Source: Bradyrhizobium sp. RD5-C2 (GTDB taxonomy: Bacteria; Pseudomonadota; Alphaproteobacteria; Rhizobiales; Xanthobacteraceae). From it: a stretch of DNA of 64,000 nucleotides. The stretch is taken from NCBI RefSeq assembly GCF_019972155.1, contig NZ_BOVL01000018.1:7294-71293 (forward strand), given 5' to 3'. Positions within the stretch are counted from its first letter, which is position 1, and each line of letters begins with the position of its first letter. Below are positions 42,913-51,992 of the stretch, piece by piece. Made by a program: the position numbers and the translations under genes. The notes beneath the pieces were generated by a model. It saw only the letters and a program-made list of their open reading frames with translations, ran no database searches and was not told where the DNA came from.

Positions 42913-43787
42913 GCCCCTGCCGCCGTCTTGGAGACCGCACGCCGTCCGATCGCCCGCCGCGCTGTCTCGCCGGCGACGCCGCCAAGGCTCTGCAGCAGCA
43001 ATTCGACCGGGCCCAGATGCACGCGCTCGCTGAGCGGGTCGCGCACCTTCAGCATGTTGACGATCTTGTCGGCGAACGCCTGGATCACCGAGATCTCGAG
43101 CCCGAGCCGGAAATCCTTCACTTCGGCGGCGAGCGACTTGCTCTGGTCGAGCAGCGCCTCGGTGCGCACCGCGAGCGCCTGCAGGCATTTGAGCAGGGCC
43201 GGCTGCGACTTCGCCTCGCCGAGCATCTCGACGGACGCACCCGCAGCGGCCAGCGCATCGCGCGGCAGGTAGACGCGGTTCAGGTTCCGATAGTCCTTGC
43301 CGCAGTCCTGCAGGTGATTGTTGATCTGCAAGCCGGCGCAGAGCGCGTCCGACGCCGCCCAGGTCGAAATATCCTCGCCATGCACGTCGAGCATGAAGCG
43401 CCCGACCGGCATCGCCGAGTAGCGGCAATAGTCGATCACGTCGTCCCAGTTTTCGTAGCGCAGCTTGGTGACATCGAGGCGGAACGCCACCAGCACGTCG
43501 AGCGCATGCCGCGGCGCCATGCCGCGCTCGGCGAAAGCGCGGCGCAGGCTGACCGCTTCCTTCTGGCTATCGCCATTGCCGAGCAGCTCGGCCTCCATCA
43601 GGTCGAGATAGCGCAGCTTCTCCGCAGGCGGCAGCGTGGCGTGATCGGCGATATCGTCGGCAGTGCGGACGAAATTATAGAAGGCCAGGATCAGGGCACG
43701 ATGCCGCGGATGAATGATCCACGACGCGACCGGAAAATTCTCGTCGCGGTGGGTCTTTCCGGATCGCAGGTCGCTCGCGGTGGTCAT
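42909..43787 (-). CDS. hpnC: HpnC, hydroxysqualene synthase
   Basis: 292 residues, squalene/phytoene synthase fold: FVRTADDIADHATLP near 39 and the second motif as LQINNHLQDCGKDYRNLNR, which differs from the DxxxD of HpnD. HpnC converts presqualene diphosphate to hydroxysqualene. First gene of the five-gene operon hpnC-D-E-shc-hpnG. I find no FixK or EcfG site directly upstream. Confidence 0.94.
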   Translation of the reverse strand: MTTASDLRSGKTHRDENFPVASWIIHPRHRALILAFYNFVRTADDIADHATLPPAEKLRYLDLMEAELLGNGDSQKEAVSLRRAFAERGMAPRHALDVLVAFRLDVTKLRYENWDDVIDYCRYSAMPVGRFMLDVHGEDISTWAASDALCAGLQINNHLQDCGKDYRNLNRVYLPRDALAAAGASVEMLGEAKSQPALLKCLQALAVRTEALLDQSKSLAAEVKDFRLGLEISVIQAFADKIVNMLKVRDPLSERVHLGPVELLLQSLGGVAGETARRAIGRRAVSKTAAGA

Positions 43788-43983
43788 GGGAAATTTAGAC
43801 TACACTGGTCATGGCACGACGCAGGCGCGGACGGTCAGGCGCATGCGGGGGATTTGCGAGCCCCATATAGGCGAATACGCCACCAAAACCAATGCTATCT
43901 GTGACCGCCAGCATATGCGGCCGCGGCCGGCATGACTGCCAGCCGCGGTGTCGATAGCGGTCCCTTGAGACCTGAATCCGGTC

Positions 43984-44220
43984 TTATTGGCCGTGGCTCT
44001 TCAGCACTTGGTCGCAGGCGGCGCTGATCTTGCTGCGGTTCTGCTGCAGGCAGGCAAGAATGGTGAAATCGCCCTGATCGATGACGGAGCGGCAGTGACG
44101 CTGCACGTCGCGCGTGCAGGCCTTCTGCTCATCGGGCGTACCGCGCCCTTGCTGCTGGGCGAAGGCGCTGGACGAGAGCGGGATCGACAACAGGGCAACA
44201 GCCAGGAGAAATTTACGCAT
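43984..44220 (-). CDS. Small exported cysteine-containing protein
   Basis: 78 residues with a signal peptide (about 1-21, ending AFA). The mature part has four cysteines (KACTRDVQRHC, LACLQQNRSKISAAC), similar to one cysteine-rich repeat of the Cys-rich repeat family found in many alphaproteobacterial exported proteins. AAGGA precedes the ATG. Function unknown. Confidence 0.78.
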   Translation of the reverse strand: MRKFLLAVALLSIPLSSSAFAQQQGRGTPDEQKACTRDVQRHCRSVIDQGDFTILACLQQNRSKISAACDQVLKSHGQ

Positions 44221-44625
44221 CGTATTCCTTCATTTCCGACAGCAGAAAATCTGTTCCCGAAACGCGTTTCGGCATGGCCGGGACGGATTTTGGGGATTGC
44301 AGACGCCACGTAACGCGGCAACGGATTGACGACAAGCACTGCTAAATGCGGCTAAATTTGCGGCGCTGTAAACCCCCGCCTAAGCTATTGAATTACAACA
44401 ACGATTCATGCCATCACTTTGTCGCGCTTGGGTATTGCGGATCGCACTCGCGCAAAGCTAGATGCCATCAAGAGGGCAACAGTTTCTGATTCTGTTCGTT
44501 GACAACAGGGCTCGCGCGCGCGGCTTCTGTCGTTTGAACCTAACATTCCTGGGTGACACTAAACCTTCGATGCGGCGAGACGCTTTCTTGCGACAGAGGC
44601 GTTGATTTTGATGGGAAAATTCACA
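44221..44625. other. Intergenic region between divergent small secreted-protein genes
   Basis: 405 bases that must hold both divergent promoters. A GAAACGCGTTTC palindrome occurs near 44262. No gene, RNA or repeat is recognised. Confidence 0.45.
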
Positions 44626-45129
44626 ATGAAACTGTTTGGTTCCAGCCTTTATGGTCAGGCCCTCAGAGCTGTGGCCGTCGGCGCCGCAGTGATGCTGTCC
44701 GCCTCCGCAGTCCATGCCCAGGCCAATGGTCCATTTGCCGGTTTTGCCGGCTCGTGGACCGGAACGGGCACGGTGGCGTTGTCCAACGGCACGACCGAAC
44801 GCATTCGTTGCAAGGCGGATTACAAGGTCGCGCCATCGGGCATGAACCTGAAGCAGTCGCTGCATTGTGCGAGCGACAGCTACAAGTTCGACCTTTCCAG
44901 CGACGTTACCAGCCAGGGCGACCGGATCTCGGGCAACTGGAGCGAGGCGAGCCGCAACATCTTCGGCAATTTGCAGGGCACCGCGGGTGGCGGCCGGATC
45001 GACGTGTTTGTCGAGGCGTCCGGCTTTGCCGCAAACCTGAACCTGCAGACCAACGGCTCCAAGCAGGTGGTGCAGATCGATTCCAAGGGTGAGATCCGCG
45101 GCGTCACGATCACGATGACGAAGACCTGA
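44626..45129 (+). CDS. Secreted protein of unknown function
   Basis: 167 residues from the ATG at 44626, chosen because it begins a clean signal peptide (about 1-31, ending VHA); ATG at 44611 is the alternative. The mature part looks like a beta-barrel with regularly spaced Gly/Ser and the segments FAGFAGSWTGTGTVALSNG and GRIDVFVEASGFAANLNLQ, and two cysteines (RIRCKADY, LHCASDS). I do not recognise a characterised family. A strong terminator follows. Confidence 0.78.
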   Translation: MKLFGSSLYGQALRAVAVGAAVMLSASAVHAQANGPFAGFAGSWTGTGTVALSNGTTERIRCKADYKVAPSGMNLKQSLHCASDSYKFDLSSDVTSQGDRISGNWSEASRNIFGNLQGTAGGGRIDVFVEASGFAANLNLQTNGSKQVVQIDSKGEIRGVTITMTKT

Positions 45130-45162
45130 CGTTCCCGAGCGATTTCACGCGCGAACAAAAAA

Positions 45163-45193
45163 GGCCCGGTTCCGAACGCTTCGGAACCGGGCC
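45163..45193. terminator. Bidirectional intrinsic terminator
   Basis: Perfect 13-base-pair stem GGCCCGGTTCCGA/TCGGAACCGGGCC with a 5-base loop, A-rich before and T-rich after. It lies between convergent genes. Confidence 0.9.
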
Positions 45194-45209
45194 ATTTGGT
45201 TTCGGTCAA

Positions 45210-47594
45210 TCAGGCCTTCTCGATCGGCACCGGTTGCCCGCCCTTGCCGCGCAGCTTTTGCGACAGGTTGATCAGGAACATCGAGGTTGGCCGCAGGATG
45301 AACAGGTCCGCGACCAGGGCCGCGACCATCGAGAACGCGCTGAGCCAGCCGAACAGCCGCAGCGACGGCAGGTCGGAGAACACGGTGACGACGAGGCCGC
45401 AGGCCAGCACCACCGTGGTCAGGATCAGCGCCGGGCCGACCAGGACCGTGGCGCGCTCCACCGCAAGCTCCGGTGACACACCGGGCTTGGTCTCGAGCCG
45501 CAAGCGATTGAGGAAGTGGATGGTGGCGCTCAGCCCGAGGCCGAACGACACGGTCAACGCCACGACGCTGGCGAATTGCAGCCCCTCCCCGAGCAACCAC
45601 AGCACGGTGCCTGACAGCACCACCGGGAAGATGCCGGGCAGGATGCACGAGAACATCACCACCACCGAGCGGAACGCCAGGCCGATGAAAACCGCCACCA
45701 GCAGGAATTCGACGGTCAGGCCACGGTTCAGTTTTTCGATCATGTTGGCGCTGTTGCGCGCGGCGATCACCGACAAGCCGGTGACCGCAATCTCGTAGCC
45801 GGGATGCTCGGCGCGCACCTTGTCGAGCGAACTATCCAGCTTGTTCACGACCGGAAGCAGCTGGCTCGAGTCGAGATCCGGGACCCGGCCCGACACCACG
45901 ACCGCATCCTGATCCGCCGAGATGAAGCGGCGCACCAGATGCTCGGGAATTACGCCGACATATTCCTTCAGCGTTGCGACGTCATTGCTGCCGGCCTTTT
46001 CGGCGAGCCAACGGCGCAGGGTCTCCAGCGACCAGACGTTGCCGACACCCGCCGCGGTTTCGACCATCGCGTGGACGTCGGCGATCGTCTTCAGGGTCTC
46101 CGGCGAGTAGAGCGATTGGCCCTTGGGGAATTCGATCAGCACATCGACCGGATTGGCGCCGGTCAGCTTGGCGTCGAGCCGGCTCGACGCCGCCACCGCC
46201 TGCCGCTTGTCCGGAACCTGGTCGGCGAGACGGTAGCGCGGCTCGAGATTGGCGTAGATGACGCCGAGCCCGCCGACCACGATCACCGCGATCAGGCTGA
46301 ACAGCCCGGGACGGCCCACCATGCGCACCGCGATCCAGTAGCAGAAATTGCGCAGCGCCTGGACGCCGGCGTCGGCACCCTGGAATTTTACCGCGAACAC
46401 TTTTTCGTTGCGTACCAGAAGCATTCCGAATGCAGGCACCAGCGAGAGCACCGCGATCAGCGCAATGATGGTCGCTGCAAGCCCCGCCTCGCCGAATTTG
46501 CGGATCAGGTCGGAATCCGAGAATTGCAGCGCGATGAACGAGATGCCGGCGGTGCCATGCGTCAGCACGCAAGCCGGACCGACCACCATCACCGCATTCC
46601 TGAACGCCGTGTACTTGTCCTGGCCGGCGATCAGGCGGTCGCGTGCCGCAAACGTCAGCTGCATCGAGTCGGAGAAGCTGATCACCATGATGAGCGGCGT
46701 CATCACGTTCAGGAACATGTTGAGATTGAAGCCGGCCCAGCCGAGGCCGCCGAGCGCGAGCAGGATCGCAATGATCGGCGGGAACGCGGCGATCACCATG
46801 AACGATATCTTGCGGAAGAAGATGATGGCGATGATGCAGCCAGCCAGAATGCCGAGGATATTGTAAGTCAGCCCGTCGCGCTTGACCGCGTTGCGGATTT
46901 CGAGCTGCATGACCGGGACGCCGGAAAGCTGGGCGTTGAGCCCGCTGCCGCTGAGATCATCGGCCATGATCTTTCTCATGTCCGCGACGACCTTGCTGAG
47001 CTTGTTGCTGCCGACAACCTCAGGCTCGAGCGACAGTACGATCAGCGCCAGCGTGCCGTCCTCGGACAGCAGCTTGCCGCGAATGATCTCGTTGGATTTA
47101 ACGGTCTCGACGAATTTGTCGTAGGCGACGCCTTGCGGCAGCTCGGTCGGGAACAGCGCGGCTGGCAATTTGCCGGGCTCAGGCGCCTGGCGCGCCGAAA
47201 ACAGCGAGACCAGACCGCGCACGCCCTCGACCAGCTGCAGGTCGGTGACCATGTCGCGGATCTTTTCGAGGTTCTGGCGCGCAAGGAGCGTCTTGCCCTC
47301 GACCACGACCAGCACGTCGAACTCGGTAGCCGGGAAGCGTTTGGTGACCGCTTCGTACTGTTTGTAATCCTTGGAATTGGAACGGAACAACTGGCTGAGC
47401 GAGTCGTCGATCTTGATGCGCTCGATACCGAAAACGGCCGCCACCATCAGCGCCAGCAGAATGATGACCGACAGGACCGGCGCCTTGATCGCGATCAGGC
47501 CGATACGCTCCAGCCCGAACGCGATGCTGGGGCCCGAACGCGGCTCTTCGACCTTCTCGACGTGGACCTGACTTTCGGAGTTCTTTTCGAGCAT
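45210..47594 (-). CDS. RND/MMPL-family transporter (HpnN paralogue)
   Basis: 794 residues with two blocks of about six helices, each preceded by a large periplasmic domain. The MMPL-like helix motifs NVMTPLIMVISFSDSMQLTF and TVSFGLGLSATIHFLNRLRL are present. It is shorter than HpnN (871) and clearly distinct, lacking its IGLGVDFGIQFSVRYRSERF sequence. Its place between hpnC and the eutC-hpnP-eutB group suggests export of a lipid or hopanoid, but no substrate is known. Confidence 0.87.
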   Translation of the reverse strand: MLEKNSESQVHVEKVEEPRSGPSIAFGLERIGLIAIKAPVLSVIILLALMVAAVFGIERIKIDDSLSQLFRSNSKDYKQYEAVTKRFPATEFDVLVVVEGKTLLARQNLEKIRDMVTDLQLVEGVRGLVSLFSARQAPEPGKLPAALFPTELPQGVAYDKFVETVKSNEIIRGKLLSEDGTLALIVLSLEPEVVGSNKLSKVVADMRKIMADDLSGSGLNAQLSGVPVMQLEIRNAVKRDGLTYNILGILAGCIIAIIFFRKISFMVIAAFPPIIAILLALGGLGWAGFNLNMFLNVMTPLIMVISFSDSMQLTFAARDRLIAGQDKYTAFRNAVMVVGPACVLTHGTAGISFIALQFSDSDLIRKFGEAGLAATIIALIAVLSLVPAFGMLLVRNEKVFAVKFQGADAGVQALRNFCYWIAVRMVGRPGLFSLIAVIVVGGLGVIYANLEPRYRLADQVPDKRQAVAASSRLDAKLTGANPVDVLIEFPKGQSLYSPETLKTIADVHAMVETAAGVGNVWSLETLRRWLAEKAGSNDVATLKEYVGVIPEHLVRRFISADQDAVVVSGRVPDLDSSQLLPVVNKLDSSLDKVRAEHPGYEIAVTGLSVIAARNSANMIEKLNRGLTVEFLLVAVFIGLAFRSVVVMFSCILPGIFPVVLSGTVLWLLGEGLQFASVVALTVSFGLGLSATIHFLNRLRLETKPGVSPELAVERATVLVGPALILTTVVLACGLVVTVFSDLPSLRLFGWLSAFSMVAALVADLFILRPTSMFLINLSQKLRGKGGQPVPIEKA

Positions 47595-47767
47595 GCCCTG
47601 TCCAGTTCTGAAAACGGCGCAATCTGTCTAGCTTGGGTCTAGGGGCGCGAATGAGGCGGGTGAGCGCGGCTTATCGGCGCTAGTCCTTGAAAACACGCGA
47701 ATATTGACCGGCGCCGGTTTTACCTGTCCGCCCCTTTGCTCGCAAGCGCGAGGGTACAACCAAATGC

Positions 47768-47789
47768 GCGGGGAACCGCTGATCCCCGC
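47768..47789 (-). terminator. Hairpin terminator after eutC
   Basis: Stem GCGGGGA/TCCCCGC with an 8-base loop, beginning 2 bases past the eutC stop on the minus strand and followed by GCATTTGGTTG. Moderate T content. Confidence 0.6.
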
Positions 47790-47791
47790 TA

Positions 47792-48586
47792 TTAAGTATC
47801 TGATTTGTCACACCCCGGTAGCGCATTCTGTGACGATCCACCGCCGCTTTCATCTTTCAACGCGATCCCGGTGATCTGGCGTGCCAAGCCTTCGCGCACA
47901 AGCCACGCGATCCTGAATGCGGCTTCCGGATAGCTCAGCCCGGCACAGTGGATGTTCGAGATGCAGTTGCGGTCGGCATCGCTGAGGCCGATCCGCGGCG
48001 CGAAGGTGAGATAGGCGCCAAGGCTGTCGGGCGCGGACAGACCGGGCCGCTCGCCGATCAGCATCACCAGCATGCGTGCACCGATGATGGCGCCGATCTC
48101 GTCACCGAGGGCGACGCGCGCGCCCGACGCGATGACCACCGCACCAGCGTCGATGCTGTCGGACGCAAGCCGCGGCACGAGGTGCCGGATCAATTCGACG
48201 GCATGCACATTGACGGCAGTCGGCGACAGGCCGTCCCCGATCACGATCGCGCAGGAGCATGCGGTGATGCCGCTTCTCTCCAGCGACCGCCGCGACGCCG
48301 AATCCAGCATGCGTCCGAGATCGGGCCGGCGCAGATAGTCGCGCCGGCCGGGCGCCTGGCTCGACACCTCGTGCGGCCTGATATCGAGGGCGGCGAGACC
48401 GGCTGCAATGCCGCTGACATCGAAGGCCGCGTGAACAGCGTCGCGGGCACGGGCGTGGTCGAGCGTGAACGAGAGCAACGCATCGGTCGGCAGGCTGGCC
48501 CCGGACCGGCCGAGGCCGATGCGCGCCGGCGTGAGGTCGCGCAAATCGGGAAGCGACGGGGACGATGGCGCCGGCGGTGTCGTCAT
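47792..48586 (-). CDS. eutC: EutC, ethanolamine ammonia-lyase small subunit
   Basis: 264 residues from the ATG at 48586. Family segments PARIGLGRSGASLPTDALLS, HARARDAVHAAFD, SQAPGRRDYLRRPDLGR, VIGDGLSPTAVNVHA and VMLIGERPGLSAPDSLGAYL are all present. With EutB it forms the adenosylcobalamin-dependent enzyme that splits ethanolamine to acetaldehyde and ammonia. It starts 4 bases after the hpnP stop and is separated from eutB by hpnP. No microcompartment genes are nearby. Confidence 0.94.
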   Translation of the reverse strand: MTTPPAPSSPSLPDLRDLTPARIGLGRSGASLPTDALLSFTLDHARARDAVHAAFDVSGIAAGLAALDIRPHEVSSQAPGRRDYLRRPDLGRMLDSASRRSLERSGITACSCAIVIGDGLSPTAVNVHAVELIRHLVPRLASDSIDAGAVVIASGARVALGDEIGAIIGARMLVMLIGERPGLSAPDSLGAYLTFAPRIGLSDADRNCISNIHCAGLSYPEAAFRIAWLVREGLARQITGIALKDESGGGSSQNALPGCDKSDT

Positions 48587-48590
48587 GCTG

Positions 48591-50177
48591 TCATTCGGCG
48601 GGAACAGAAGCCTCGCGCAGCCGAATCGAGTAGTTCGAGGCGTTCTGCCGGCCGCTGGAGGCTGCGCGCGCAAACGTGATCAGATGATGCGCAACCAGCG
48701 TCGCCGAGATCAGCCCCTCGATGTCGCCGCGCTTGAGCCGGCCGAGCGCAAACTTCCAGAACACGCGCTTGTAGTCGCCGAGCACGCCGACCTTCCAGAA
48801 GATGTTGCGCAGCATGATCAGGCCGCGCCGGATGTTGGCCCAGCTCTTCATCTCCGGGCTGACCGGCACCTTGATGCGGTTGGCATAGGTGTAGTTGCAT
48901 TGATGCAGGTAGCGCTCGAACAGCTTCTCGGGCTGGTAGGCGATCTCCATGCATTTGCGCCAGGAGCTGACCACGTCCTCATAGGGCAGCAGGAATTCGA
49001 CATTGGAGTCGCGGCCCTCGTCATCGACCAGCCGGCCCGCTTTTTCGAGCCGATCCCACAGCGGCGTCTTGGGCAACGCCTGCAGCAGGTTGATTGTGAG
49101 CAGCGGAATCCGGGACTCCTCGACGAAGGAGAGCAGCGCGTCAGCGGTCTGAGGCTTGTCGGTATCGAGCCCCATGATGATGCCGGAGACGACCTCCATA
49201 CCGAACGAATTGATGGTGCGCACGCCCTCCAGGATCGGAACCATCATGTTCTGATCCTTGTGCATCGCCTTCAGCGCGTCGGGATCGGGCGTTTCGATGC
49301 CGACGAAGATCGTCACAAAGAAGGCCTCGCGCATCTTCTCCAGGATCTCGGGGCGCTTGGCGATGTTGAGCGTCGCCTCACAGGCGAGCCGCGTGACATA
49401 GCCGGTCCGCTTCTGCCACTCGATCAGATGCGGCAGCAGCTCGGCTGCCGCCTTGCGGTTGCCGATGAAATTGTCGTCGACGAAATAGACGGTGTCGGTC
49501 GCACCGCAGGCGCGCAGCTTATCGAGCTCGGCGATGATCTGCTGCGGCGACTTCAGCCGCGGATTGCGGCCGTAGAGCCCGGGGATGTCGCAGAACTCGC
49601 ACTGATAGGGGCAGCCCGAGGAGAACTGGATGCTGCCGAGGAAGTACTTCTTGGTTTCGGCGAGCTCATAGGCCGGTAGCGGGAATTCCGTCATCGGCAG
49701 GCGGTCGACGGTCTTCAGCACCACCTGCTCGTCCGGACGGCTGGTGTCCTGCTCCAGACGCCTGAACAGCTCATTGGTCGCATCGCCGAGCTCGCCGACA
49801 TGAAGGTAGTCGAATGAGGGATAGTAGTCCGGACAGGCACTGACCGATGGGCCGCCGATCGCGACCACAAGCCCATGATCATGCGCGCGATGGCAGATGT
49901 CGTTCATCTGCTGGCGCTGGATGTGCATACCGCTGACGAACACCGCGTCCGCCCACTCGAAATCCTCCGTCGTCGCCGGACGCAGATTCTCGTCGACGAA
50001 TCGGACCGGCCAGTTCTCAGGGAGGTATGCAGCGATCAGCAGCAGGCCCTGCGGCGGCATGAACGCCTTGACGCCCTCGGTCAGGGGATAGGAGTGCTCG
50101 AAGGTCCCAAAGGACGACGTATAGCGCGGAAAGACGCAGAGAATACGCCGTGCTGTCTTTATGCCCTCAGCTCTCAT
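48591..50177 (-). CDS. hpnP: HpnP, hopanoid C-2 methylase (B12-binding radical SAM)
   Basis: 528 residues from the ATG at 50177. A B12-binding domain (about 10-165) begins RRILCVFPRYTSSFGTFEHS and includes AVFVSGMHIQRQQM. The radical SAM domain has the C-x3-C-x2-C motif in SSGCPYQCEFCDIPGLYGRN near 190, and a DUF4070 tail follows. This architecture and these signature stretches are those of HpnP, which methylates hopanoids at C-2 using SAM and cobalamin. It sits between eutB (128 bases upstream) and eutC (4 bases downstream). Known in Rhodopseudomonas to respond to EcfG; I find no EcfG box directly upstream here. Confidence 0.88.
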   Translation of the reverse strand: MRAEGIKTARRILCVFPRYTSSFGTFEHSYPLTEGVKAFMPPQGLLLIAAYLPENWPVRFVDENLRPATTEDFEWADAVFVSGMHIQRQQMNDICHRAHDHGLVVAIGGPSVSACPDYYPSFDYLHVGELGDATNELFRRLEQDTSRPDEQVVLKTVDRLPMTEFPLPAYELAETKKYFLGSIQFSSGCPYQCEFCDIPGLYGRNPRLKSPQQIIAELDKLRACGATDTVYFVDDNFIGNRKAAAELLPHLIEWQKRTGYVTRLACEATLNIAKRPEILEKMREAFFVTIFVGIETPDPDALKAMHKDQNMMVPILEGVRTINSFGMEVVSGIIMGLDTDKPQTADALLSFVEESRIPLLTINLLQALPKTPLWDRLEKAGRLVDDEGRDSNVEFLLPYEDVVSSWRKCMEIAYQPEKLFERYLHQCNYTYANRIKVPVSPEMKSWANIRRGLIMLRNIFWKVGVLGDYKRVFWKFALGRLKRGDIEGLISATLVAHHLITFARAASSGRQNASNYSIRLREASVPAE

Positions 50178-50305
50178 CAAACGACCCCGAAGCACCCGCA
50201 AATCTAACCATAGCGTGGAACGCTGGGCCAGAAATTCTTCAACATTGTGGCGCTTACCAACGTCACAACGGTGAGATAGTTGCTCTGCAGAATTTAGCTA
50301 TCCCG

Positions 50306-51688
50306 TCAGGCCAAGAGCCTGGCGGCGAGGTCAGGCAGCTGCCCCGCATCGGCAACGAGGCGGAAGTCCTGCCCGGCAAGGCCGACGCGCGCGAGCCAGT
50401 CGTCGAATTCGGGCGCCCGCCTCACACCGAACAGGTCGCGGATGTAGAGCGCATCGTGAAACGATGTCGACTGATAGTTCAGCATCACGTCATCGGCGCC
50501 CGGCACGCCCATGATGAAGTTCACGCCGGCCGCCGCAAGCAGCGTCAGGAGATTATCCATGTCGTCCTGATCGGCCTCGGCGTGGTTGGTGTAGCAAACG
50601 TCGATCCCGAGCGGCAGGCCGAGCAGCTTGCCGCAGAAATGATCCTCGAGCCCGGCGCGGATGATTTCCTTGCCGTCATAGAGGTATTCCGGACCGATGA
50701 AGCCGACCACGCTATTGACGAGCAGCGGATCGAACGCCCGCGCCACCGCATAAGCCCGCGCCTCGCAGGTCTGCTGGTCGACCTGGTGATGGGCGTTGGC
50801 CGACAGTGCCGAGCCCTGCCCGGTCTCGAAATACATCACATTGTCGCCGACCGTGCCGCGGCGAAGCGACAGCCCGGCTTCCCGTGCTTCCCGCAGGAGC
50901 GAGAGGTCGACGCCGAAACTGCGGTTGGCGGCCTCGGTACCGGCGATCGACTGGAACACGAGATCGACCGGCAGCCCCTGCCCGATCAGGCCGAGCGTGG
51001 TCGTGACATGGGTCAGCACGCAGCCCTGCGTCGGAATCCCGAGCCGCGTGATGACGTCGTCCAGCAGCCGCAGCAGGCCGCCGATGACGTTCGGATCGTC
51101 GCTCGCCGGATTGATGCCAATGCAGGCATCGCCGGACCCGAGCAGCAGCCCGTCGAGGATCGAGGCGGTGATGCCCTTGGCATCGTCGAACGGATGGTTC
51201 GGCTGCAGTCGCGTGCTCAGTCGCCCGCGCAAGCCGATGGTGTTGCGGAAGCGGGTCGTCACCTCGCATTTCTTCGCGACCAGGATCAGATCCTGGTTGC
51301 GCATCAGCTTCGACACCGCCGCCACCATCTCCGGCGTGATGCCGCGCGAAATCCGGCTGATCGCGTCACCGGTGGCGGCATCCGACAGCAGCCAGTCGCG
51401 GAAGCCACCGACGGTGAGCGACGACACCGGCAGGAAGCCGGCAACGTCGTGGCTGTCGAGGATCAGGCGGGTGACTTCGTCGTCCTCATAGGGGATGACG
51501 GGCTCATCGAGGAACTGCTTGAGCGGAACGTTGGCAAGCGCGAGCCGCGCAGCGATCATCTCCGCGGCGCTGTCGGCCGCGATGCCGGCCAGCCGGTCGC
51601 CGGACCGCGGCGGCGAGGCCTTGGCAAGCAGGATGCGCAGATCGTCGAATGCATAATTGGTGGCGTCGATGGTGTGACGATAGAGCAT
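50306..51688 (-). CDS. eutB: EutB, ethanolamine ammonia-lyase large subunit
   Basis: 460 residues from the ATG at 51688. TIM-barrel subunit carrying the active site: GSGDACIGINPASDDPNVIG, ETGQGSALSANAHHQVDQQT, EARAYAVARAFDPLLVNSVV, GFIGPEYLYDG and FIMGVPGADDVMLNYQSTSF. It heads a probable transcript eutB-hpnP-eutC. An upstream frame extension to 51859 does not look like EutB and is ignored. Confidence 0.95.
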   Translation of the reverse strand: MLYRHTIDATNYAFDDLRILLAKASPPRSGDRLAGIAADSAAEMIAARLALANVPLKQFLDEPVIPYEDDEVTRLILDSHDVAGFLPVSSLTVGGFRDWLLSDAATGDAISRISRGITPEMVAAVSKLMRNQDLILVAKKCEVTTRFRNTIGLRGRLSTRLQPNHPFDDAKGITASILDGLLLGSGDACIGINPASDDPNVIGGLLRLLDDVITRLGIPTQGCVLTHVTTTLGLIGQGLPVDLVFQSIAGTEAANRSFGVDLSLLREAREAGLSLRRGTVGDNVMYFETGQGSALSANAHHQVDQQTCEARAYAVARAFDPLLVNSVVGFIGPEYLYDGKEIIRAGLEDHFCGKLLGLPLGIDVCYTNHAEADQDDMDNLLTLLAAAGVNFIMGVPGADDVMLNYQSTSFHDALYIRDLFGVRRAPEFDDWLARVGLAGQDFRLVADAGQLPDLAARLLA

Positions 51689-51992
51689 GGGGAATTCGCG
51701 TCGAGGCTGGGGACGGCGTAACCTAGCACCTCTTTGCGAAAGTCGTGCCATCAGCTTCGCCCTGTGTGCCGAGGGGATGTTGATGAATGAGGATGATGGC
51801 GGTCCGTCATTCAACACGGCGGCAAGCCGCCGCCACCCCGTCGCTGCGAAACGGCTCATAAGACATTGGTATTATTTAGAGATTTTAACGGTTGCGGCGG
51901 CGCAGAACGCACGCGTTAAGAGATTGTCCATGAAGATTTTGCATAAGCTTTAATTGGCCGAAGGTACTCCCCGGCCTCTTGGAGTGCCCGCA
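51689..51992. other. Divergent promoter region eutB / chemotaxis receptor
   Basis: 304 bases; short frames cross it, but none is convincing. It contains AT-rich stretches near 51865-51890 and 51930-51955 that may be promoters. Confidence 0.45.

Noticed and set aside
42913..43428. Extended reading frame upstream of hpnD
   Set aside because: It lies wholly inside hpnC in another frame; the ATG at 42912 gives the normal HpnD start with an ATGA overlap.
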